A stretch of DNA of 42,804 nt. Source: Apostichopus parvimensis (taxonomy: Eukaryota; Echinodermata; Holothuroidea; Aspidochirotida; Stichopodidae). Each line of letters begins with the position of its first letter. Within the stretch, counting starts at the first letter, position 1. Position numbers and translations under genes: made by a program. Under the pieces are notes generated by a model. That model ran no database searches and was not told the DNA's origin. It was given only the letters and a program-made list of their open reading frames with translations. The stretch lies in the NCBI GenBank assembly GCA_000934455.1, contig KN883914.1, positions 44,525 to 87,328 on the forward strand. Direction: 5' to 3'. Shown in pieces: positions 34,598 to 42,804 of this stretch.

Positions 34598-34700
34598 GCG
34601 GGGCTGGGAGCTGGGAGCTGGGGCTGGGGCTGGGGCTGGGGCTGGGGCTGGGGCTGGGGGCTGGGGGCTATGGACTGGGAGATGAGTGCTGGGGCTGAGG
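34598..34700. repeat. (GGGGCT)n tract with quadruplex potential
   Basis: About eight consecutive GGGGCT hexamers at roughly 34615-34665 sit in a longer degenerate GGGCTGGGA-type stretch. It has regular G4 runs on plus and may form quadruplexes. It lies about 3 kb upstream of the Wnt-like exon. Confidence 0.85.
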
Positions 34701-34949
34701 GTTGGGGACTGGGGATGGTGGTGGCTGGAGATGGAAGTGTATCAGTTCAACAGACAATGATTACATTTTCATGTCCAAGTTCTAAAGATCTTGGGTGACT
34801 TTATCCCAAGTTGAATACTATCAGTAGGCCTTCAAAAACATGCTAAAAAGTTAAATAATGGTCACTCATGTCGAAACTTCAAAGTTTTACCGCCACTGAC
34901 GTCGCAGAAATGGGCACTAAAAATTGAAACTTCAATCGAATGTGACATT

Positions 34950-35020
34950 ATATATAGATATATATGTGTAGATATATAGAGAGAGGAGAGGGGTGGGTGA
35001 GGGTGGAGGTAGAGAGATAG
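34950..35020. repeat. TATA/GATA and GA-rich simple repeat
   Basis: An alternating TATATAGA tract passes into GAGAGGAG and GGTGAGG purine-rich sequence. No gene association is evident. Confidence 0.7.
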
Positions 35021-35222
35021 AATGTTGATTTTGTGTTTTAAATCAGTATCGATTCCAAACTTTGTCTTAGACAATCATTAGTTTGCGTTTAATTTGCGGT
35101 AATCTAGCGGTACAGTATAGGTGCGAAAGTAACACACCATTACTACAACTAAAATATCATCTGTTAGTTCGCCCCGTCAGGAAAGCTGAAGTTATTACCA
35201 AACTTGGACGGAGCTGCTAGCT

Positions 35223-35230
35223 TGACGTCA
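35223..35230. promoter_or_regulatory. CRE palindrome TGACGTCA
   Basis: A perfect CRE in the context CTTGACGTCACAG. A partial site (GATGATGTCATAC) lies 60-70 bases to the right. It is the fourth of five perfect CREs on this side of AP4B1. Confidence 0.5.
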
Positions 35231-37863
35231 CAGCCTTACACTTTGATAGGAGAGGAAGATGCAGCAACCGCGTTCCAAATAAAGTCATGACAAGATGATG
35301 TCATACCTCTGTGGGAATTCCCCTGAAGGGTATTGGAAAGGGGGGTCGGTTGAAAATGGGGGAGGGTGAGTTTAATTGTAGCTTTTCAAGGCAATTTGAT
35401 CAATTTTCTTTCCATTTCTCTTCCCTACTTGTACGACTTTGTTCTAATACTTTGACACGCACCCGATAGAACAGCTGTATGTTGACTTGTGACTTTGCCA
35501 AAAGACGTGCCGCCCTTTTGAAGAGAGAAATCAAAGCTACAATTGGACTTCTTCATGTAAAGTTGTCAGAAATATTAACATTTTCATTGGAATTCATTTC
35601 AATTCCCAAAAGATTATTCCTAACAGCATCTGTCCCAACAAACGTTGAATATAACCTGAACCTTTTCTCCTTTTTTTATAGTCTTTTTTCCTCCTTTTCT
35701 TGTCGACAATGTTTCCCTTTTCTTCCCATTCCGATAGACTGTATGTATGCAGAGAGTTCATAGAACGACCCAGAAGTGTAAACACAACTTCTAATAACAA
35801 CAAGTTTAGGGGAAAGGATATGGGTACCAGTTAGCGAAATATTGTAAACAATACCCGTCTATGATTCTTTCCGTGAGACTCAATAATTTTGAAAATGAAG
35901 CATTTTAATGATAAACGAATGCTTGCAAGTAGTCTGTTTTATGTTGTAATGCAATACCGGGAGTTGCAATATCACTTCTGGTTTGAACCTGCCACGGTAG
36001 CCAAGTTTATGCCCAATTCTCAGGGGATAGTGATGGTTTTCTGTACGAGAAACACTCACCCTAATATTATTCCTGTCCTTTTGGTGTTGTTGTCATAACC
36101 GTATACAGCAAGGAAGTGAGAAAATACCACAAAACGAAGCTTAAATGTGTACGGCACAATATGACAACTGTCCATTGAGATGAATTGTATGACAAGTACA
36201 CGCATAGTGATATTACATAACTTATAGAAAATTTCCCTTTCTTAAACAGACATTAATGATCATTAAAATACCCACGCATCGCGTTTAGTGAAACAGTGAA
36301 ATTCATGTTCAAATATTGTACAGGAAGAATAGATTTTCCCACTCATACATCTTGTAAGTTGTGTGGGGGTACATAGACTATAACCCAATCACTAAAATCG
36401 GAGTTGCTTTTTTCTTTGTTTTGTTTCTTATCTTTATTTATTTCTTTTTTCACTCTTTAACAATTCTTTGGTAACAATTGATTTAGTTATACGGTCATAA
36501 GAAGAGGCCGGACGTTTTTCTTTGTCCCTACTGTGAATTCATATATCCACTGGTTAAGTGACACTAGTGTACAAGCTAAACAGCCCATCCGTGGAGGAGT
36601 TGCTCTTTTGTTAACACTTCCATTGTTACTGATATATTTTTTCTTTAGTAGTTGGTATTAACTGCCCCCTAAATCCTTAAGAGTGGTAAACGATATGTGG
36701 TCAGGAAGTCAACTTCAAAAGGCGACACCGAAAGGTAGTGACGTTTATTACAGACGTACCGTTTATCGAAGAAAGCTGGATAAATTTGCTTCCAAAAAGT
36801 TTGCGCTGCGCCAATCCATGCATCAGTTAAATGTATATTACTTGAGCCTGCACATCCAGAAGGAGCTATTAACATCATTTTTGATTCTGACAAAACTGAT
36901 TTGGGAAAGAATCACCCAAAATGAGAGGTTGACCGGAGCAATTTCAACCTCGCCGGATTGATAACGAAATTACTTAAAACATTTTAGAAGAGTAAAGTTG
37001 TTCAGATAGCGAGCCGCATCTTGTGGAACCATTAAGTTATTGAATTGTAAGCGGTTGTACGCTTTTCAGGCCCCCTGGGACTTTGTCGACACTCGGTTCC
37101 TTAGAGGGCTCTACACCCACCAAAGTAGCTCGTTACGTGAGGCGTTTATAACAACGGGTCAAATGCTATTTTCACACGAGGCATTGTTCCGGTGGCAGAA
37201 GAGGAGTCTATTCATATTAAAACAATAGAAGCTTTGTTCTTAATTTCTTTGTGGGGAAAACGGTACTTTGAACAAGTAACATCAGGAAAATATTTCGCAG
37301 ACACATTATCTCTTTTTTTTTTTCTATTTCGTTGTCAGTTTTGGTTTTATTTTTTCAAGCGAATTTTCGATTTATTAGAGGATCAAATTTAACATATCAA
37401 AACTTGCGTAATAAAAGAAGAAATATTTGGAAGCAGTTGATTGCATATATAGTTAGAGAAAGAACAAGCCAAAAAAGGGCTACTTTGACATATTGCCGAA
37501 CGCAGTTTGCCATTTTATTAAATGAAGTGAAAAGTTTGGCAGTGTTCAACAAAGAACCTTTTCGTGACAAAACTCAATAAAAGTTCAGATTCTTCAGGCG
37601 AAAATATTTCATGACATTCTTTTTACCAAAGGGAGCAAACCTTGTACCAACATTTCAAATATTTTGGAATAATTTCTTACAAGTTACATTTAAATTCTTT
37701 TCGTCTTCTTATGAACGGATATATCAATCCCTTAAAGGCATCGATACACATCAGGGAATTAAGAATAAGATTTGACTCCGTAAAATAAACATATAAGATA
37801 GCAAGGAAAAGGAAAGACAGAATTATTTTACTGGAAGCTGAGTTGCCTATAAAACAGGTTAAC
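35231..37863. promoter_or_regulatory. Upstream region of the Wnt-like exon
   Basis: No coding exon is recognised. The transcription start of the Wnt-like gene should lie in the right part of this stretch or in an unseen upstream leader exon. No single TATA box can be singled out because the DNA is AT-rich. The short open frames here have no support. Confidence 0.3.
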
Positions 37864-37955
37864 ATGAAATTGGAGTGGATGTTTTGTGTTTTCTTACTAC
37901 CGTGCGCTAGTTTACTCGCAAGGAAAACTACGGCTGCAGCCAACAGTAAATGGTG
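37864..37955 (+). CDS. First coding exon of a probable Wnt gene (partial)
   Basis: An ATG with A at -3 opens 30 codons plus two bases and ends at a consensus donor, TG|GTAAGTG. Residues 1-19 (MKLEWMFCVFLLPCASLLA) form a signal peptide with a basic start and hydrophobic core. The exon ends NSKW plus TG, so the next exon must begin with G to give Trp-Trp. Wnt1, Wnt2 and Wnt3 have this design: a short first exon with signal peptide and a Trp-Trp at or near its end (human Wnt1 ANSSGRWW, Wnt2 VNSSWW, Wnt3 YPIWW). The paralogue cannot be fixed from 31 residues, though NS before WW favours Wnt1 or Wnt2. No later Wnt exon (such as one with RRWNC) was found before the window ends, so intron 1 would exceed 4.8 kb. 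A 119-codon minus frame across it is a shadow. Confidence 0.5.
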
Positions 37956-40900
37956 GTAAGTGTGTGTTTCTTTTGCAAACTTCCCAATCGAGAAATGTTT
38001 ACGTTGATCTAAATATTGCAGTTTGTTGACAGTCATCGGGTGGTAGTGGACTGGCTGTCAGAGAGAAATAAATCAATATTGATCTTATGCTGGTAGGAAC
38101 AAAATAATGAAGCTTCGCTTATTTCGAAGGGCGCAAAACCCCTTGAATGTTCTAATATTTTCTTCTTTGTGGGAGAAAGGGCTTTCCCCTTAACTTCACG
38201 AAGCTAAACGTTTATTGTACTCTTATAACATAGATAATAGGCCAGTTAGTCTGTATATGCTACCATAGGCCAGTAAGCCCCTCACCGAGCTAGGGAACAC
38301 CAAATAGCCAATTTATGCACGCAACCATGTCAACAAAATATGTATTTATTATTAACACACAAATTTGGTATTAAAAATTCAAAGGTAGCTGTTTTGTTTT
38401 TACTATTATTGTGATATTTTCTGTAACAGGAAAATATATCACGACGAATATGTATAAGGTTTTCCGTTACTTTGTAAAAACTGTTAAACTATTTCTTCTG
38501 TAATTTTGTTATTATTATTATTTATTTTTGGAGGAGGGAGGGGGTAAAATATCGAAACACGAGTGTAAATCGGACTATGACGTGTAACGTTGACTCTGTG
38601 ATAATTGTGTTTCCGTTCGCTACCACCAACGACTGACCACTCCTGACACCCTCTCAATACACTTGAAACATACTCCACACGAAACGAAATAAGAAACGGT
38701 CTGTTCAAGAACAGAGTAATATGTCTTTGATAGGCCTTAAAGATTCGCAAATATTTAATTCTGGTACCTATCAGCATTTTGACCGCTGATGGTTTTGACA
38801 CGCACAGTATGACGTCATGAAGAATGAAATACTGTACTATATTACAGTGGCCGGTATAAGCGAATGAAATAAATTCACCAGTATTTGTAACAATATAAGG
38901 AAGGGCTATGTTTACACACGCGGCCGCATATCACCTAAATATATTTCTTTCTTTTTTTAATATGTAGAATTACCACTATTTGCTCTTTTACCAGTGTTGA
39001 AAATAGAAAATAATATCGTCAAGTTGTTTTCTAGGCTCTTATACGAATTGTATTGATAAATAAATATAAATGTTCAAACATTCATTTAGTCGGGCAGTAT
39101 TATCACCGCGTATTTCTGTTGATTTATATACGTGAAATAAACTGTAAACTTACCGGTACGTAACGACACGAATAAAGTGAACAATGGTTCAGTTGGTATT
39201 ACAAACACTGAATGTGTAACGAGTGTTCTGTATTCTGTGATTAATTGTGCAAATGCATTTTAATACCGCAAATAATTAAGGCTATAAGCTATGTCAATTC
39301 TTGTTGTGAAAATTGACTACAGTAGCTGGAAGTCTTTGGAGTGCGGGAGAGCGAGCCTGTATTATAAACTGAACCAATCGCATTAAAGTCGCTGTTTGGC
39401 TTGACTTTGATTTAGGTACCTCTACGATGTACCCTACGTACTTTGTTAATTTTAACCAGATAGCCTAGGTTTGCAATAATGAAATAATATAGTCTTTACC
39501 TGTGAAAATTTAACTTTTAATGTTACTTCTTACATGGGATGAAAGGAAAGAAAAGGAAAATTGACTACGGACGGAATGTTGACACCAAAATACGCGAAAG
39601 TTGTTTGAAATATTTTGTCATCGTATATTAAATGCAGTACTAATTATTACCATTAGTGTTGGTTTATAAAAAAAGGTCATGCGTTATACTAATACAAATA
39701 ACTTATTTCATAATTTAACGTGTCAAGAGTTTCATATAAAAGTAAGTTTTGTATTGCCTAGCTATTTAAAAAGTTGACCAAATTATCCGACATCATGAAC
39801 ATCCTAAGACTATAAAAATCAAATTTTAAACTATGAATAAATATAAGAAAAAATTGGGTTAGTATGTTTGTTTGAACATTTATACAAAATTATTTATACA
39901 ATTTTTTTTCTTATAGAAAGTGTGAAAGCGTTATCTGCCAGTCTGGTTAACAGTTTATGATATATATGTATATTTACTCTAATAACTTTGGCTTAAAATT
40001 CAATCGAACTAAAATAAGTGAAAAGACCTTCAATCTCAGAACTTATAACGGTCTAATAAAAATCTAATTCTCAATATTAAAATTTACCAATCACTCGTTT
40101 CTGTGTAGCCTGTCTAAAATAGAAAGCTAATAAAATTGATAACGTGTCACATATAGTCATTGTGGATTCATGCATTATCTGCTAATGAACCTACCTACGT
40201 ATACTGTAACGCCTTATAATATGCTATGACATTCAATACTTAAACATATAAACTCATACAATTCATCTGAAACGTTCTGCTTTGGGATTAATACTAAACA
40301 ATTTGTCTTTGATATTATGCCAACCCTGTACATTCCATAACACCTTTTTATGTTACGTACAGTTGAAGCAACATATATCTTCCAATATTAGTTATGATAT
40401 TAGTGCACCACATTATTCCCATATTGATGAATTTTATTCACCCAATATTCTACTTCCAATTTTGAAGGATATTATTATGCGAAGGAAATACAATCTATTG
40501 TTCATAGAAATGCATTTCCTTTTCGAATATTGCATTACAATTAAGTGTGAAGGTAAGGTGTATATTGTTGAACTGTATAAATATTCATGTAAACTTTGTA
40601 AATATTCATTTTGTGATTATGCAATAGTTCCATAGGACTTGGCAATGAGTGACACGTGGTTTTTGTTCATAGGCTTATATAGACAACAGTCATGATTATA
40701 AATATTACATAATAATATTGTTTACTTCTAGCAGAAAGAAAAGGAATAACTACTGGAGTAATTAATTTCTTTATTATTAATGTATTCATATTTTCTAGTT
40801 ATTGCATCATAGTACAACAGTACTCAAAATATTTTTCATGTTCACATCATGTTGTGAATGTTTCTGGGGTTATTGTGATATTTTGTTTTACTCTAAGGAG

Positions 40901-42576
40901 AATACAAGAACACCTGGTCAACCCCTTCATTAATTCATTTAGAATTTTCCAAATACGTGTATTTGTAAAGGTTTCAACAGTTGAACATAAATTTTACAAG
41001 AAATGCCTACGTAGGCTGATTGAGAATTTATAAAACAGTGATAAATAAACATCAAGTTTTAATGTAAATTAATAATAATAAAACAATATCAGTTTATAGT
41101 TTTCTGGGTTATAGCCTGATACATAATAGGAGGGAAATGGAACAAACCGCCTTTATTTAGGACCTTTTTTTCATCAAAAATTGTATGAGGAAATGGGCGT
41201 AGTCTATCTAAATTTTGTCATTGAAGTTTGTAACCTTACACAGTAGTCTGTTTGGCTTTAATCGGACCACAATTAAAACGGTGGCGATGCATGCTTGTCA
41301 ACGTAACGATGCTTATCAACTTTATGTTTGTATAGTCTCATTCATACTGGTGTCTAATATATTCAACATAAACGATATAAATACATGAAATCATATACAG
41401 ATACACGAGAGATAAATACTGAGGGTGTACTCAAAATGATACTGGAAATTTCATTTGATAATTTTTATGTTATTTGCCTGACAATAATTTGTATAAAACA
41501 TAAATTATTTAAAATGAAACTTTTTAATCTAACGCACTCCAAGAATACTGGTATTTTGACATTTTGAAAATACTTTCTTAATGTGCACATAAATATTCAG
41601 CTACGTTAATATCATCAATCTTATAAGCATACACATTTACATATGGCTAAGCCTATATAAACCTTTATAAATGTATGAATATTTATTTAACCTATATGAA
41701 TATTCAGCTATAACGCTACTATGAAGAAGAAAAAAGCCCGCTACAACATGTGAGTCGATATACATAAAATCTTTGCACATCCTTATTGCATGCATAATTA
41801 ATCATGCACAACCTTGGTAAATTCAGAGAGACTTAATTAGGATATTGTTTCGCTCAATTAACGTAGAAAGAGTTGTGAAATGTGAAGATTGCATTCGTAC
41901 TCATATACTGTTTTATAATTGTACAGAAAGTCTGCTTGGTACTAGCTGATACCAATGGGAATTGTACATGAACTGTTGTACTAGTACTACAATACTCCAC
42001 TGTATATTATATACCTATATATTCCGGATATCCGAAAGCCTCGGTTTGACTGCCAGGTTCCATTTTAAACCTGACACGCTTTGTTGTTGAAAATTGTTTT
42101 GTACTTCTTTCATATTTGCTCTTTTAAGTAAATTAAAGTGGATAAAAGACACAGTGGAGGTACAGTAAGATAAGTTCCCATTGAGAGGACCACCGAGGTA
42201 CCCTACGGGCGGCCCTTAAGGGACAGAACATCTTAAAATTGGAGAAACAAATATTTGGCATTTTGAAAGACTGATTTGTACTCAGATGCGGTGGTTGGTC
42301 GCGTTGGTGTATCTTACCATAACTGTATCGATGTACAATTGCGAGCAATATTAAATAAGAAAGAAATGGCCTGACCTTTGACCCAGCGTTAGATAGGTGC
42401 ATGCCGGGGTTCCCATTTCGTCTTGTCATTTTTTTCTTTTGAAGAAGAAGAAAGAAGAAAAGTCAAATCAACTGGAATATGTTTGACATCTTGACAGGGC
42501 GTCGTTAAGAAAGTACAAACACTGTCCAACCTGTAGTCCAATGAATAACGTTGCGAGGGACATCATGTTCTGTACA
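37956..42576. other. Presumed intron 1 of the Wnt-like gene
   Basis: AT-rich DNA without recognised exons on either strand. A 117-codon plus frame at 40282-40635 and a 98-codon minus frame at 42133-42429 have no domain or splice support. The latter covers a more GC-balanced segment that may be an interspersed repeat. Confidence 0.4.
38810..38817. promoter_or_regulatory. CRE palindrome TGACGTCA
   Basis: A perfect CRE about 0.9 kb downstream of the Wnt-like exon's donor, hence intronic if the exon call is right. Confidence 0.45.
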
Positions 42577-42690
42577 CCATGTGTTATATGAATTCATGAC
42601 GGTTGATATTGACAGACCGCGATGTTTTAACTTCATCACCCCATGTGCTATATGAATTCATGACGGTTGATATTAATAGACCGCGATGTT
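42577..42690. repeat. 64-bp tandem duplication
   Basis: About 50 bases starting CCATGTGTTATATGAATTCA at 42577 recur at 42641 with only about three differences (GTT/GCT, GAC/AAT). The copies are separated by a 14-base unrelated spacer. High similarity implies a recent event. Confidence 0.85.
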
Positions 42691-42768
42691 CTATTTTGTA
42701 ATTGGTCCAGAAAGGTGTACCGTATTGCCCAAGATTCTGATCAATCAATCAGAAAGACAGATGGGGGA

Positions 42769-42782
42769 GGGGGGGGGGGGGG
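42769..42782. repeat. Poly(G) run of 14
   Basis: Fourteen consecutive G close to the right edge of the window, preceded by GGGGGA. It may coincide with an assembly-sensitive site. Confidence 0.9.
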
Positions 42783-42804
42783 TTGGTGTCTTCATATGTA
42801 TTCC

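Noticed and set aside
37677-38036. 119-codon minus frame with hydrophobic stretches
   Set aside because: It overlaps the Wnt-like exon on the other strand. Its hydrophobic AAAVVFLASKLA segment is the complement of the signal peptide and Ala-rich region.
40282-40635. 117-codon plus frame
   Set aside because: Composition is that of AT-rich non-coding DNA (many I, L, Y, F, N). No splice signals or motif were found.
1-42804. CRISPR arrays, operons, prophage or other bacterial-type systems
   Set aside because: Every supported gene is a eukaryotic spliced gene or a zinc-finger gene. The tandem repeats here are contiguous minisatellites without unique spacers.

Overview
The window is animal nuclear DNA: AT-rich, with many small exons, GT-AG introns of a few hundred bases to 2 kb, minisatellites and tRNA-derived repeats. 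An AP-4 adaptor subunit argues against flies and nematodes, which lack AP-4. The relation of the proteins to vertebrate orthologues and the general texture of the DNA suggest an invertebrate deuterostome, most likely an echinoderm. The species is an inference, not shown.

Four genes can be supported. (1) GOSR2 (membrin, a Golgi Qb-SNARE), minus strand, six exons from 11933 down to 7345; it reads out completely as 211 residues. (2) A five-finger C2H2 zinc-finger protein, plus strand, one 593-codon coding exon at 13280-15061, head to head with GOSR2. (3) AP4B1 (beta subunit of AP-4), minus strand, 17 exons from 29551 down to 17097, reading out completely as 790 residues; it converges on the zinc-finger gene. 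(4) A probable first coding exon of a Wnt gene, plus strand, 37864-37955, with a signal peptide ending in a split Trp-Trp; the rest would lie beyond the right edge. GOSR2 and AP4B1 both serve Golgi/TGN membrane traffic. I know of no functional reason for their proximity.

Non-coding layout: 1-7344 holds no convincing gene, but it has a tRNA-derived SINE (about 1233-1475), a 21-bp minisatellite (2598-2991) and G-rich tracts. GOSR2 intron 4 carries a 35/37-bp minisatellite with a higher-order alternation. AP4B1 intron 7 carries a 75-bp minisatellite whose left flank recurs 1 kb away. The region from 29.6 to 37.8 kb, between AP4B1 and the Wnt-like exon, holds a dense set of perfect CRE palindromes (TGACGTCA) with AP-1 and C/EBP-type sites, a tRNA-Val-like relic and a (GGGGCT)n tract. 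The last 5 kb is presumably Wnt intron 1 and ends in a 64-bp tandem duplication.

The points of most interest are the linkage of GOSR2 with a Wnt gene (human GOSR2 lies next to WNT9B and WNT3), the CRE cluster in front of the Wnt-like exon, and a duplicated, unrecognised N-terminal domain in the zinc-finger protein. I found no CRISPR array, operon or other system of bacterial type.
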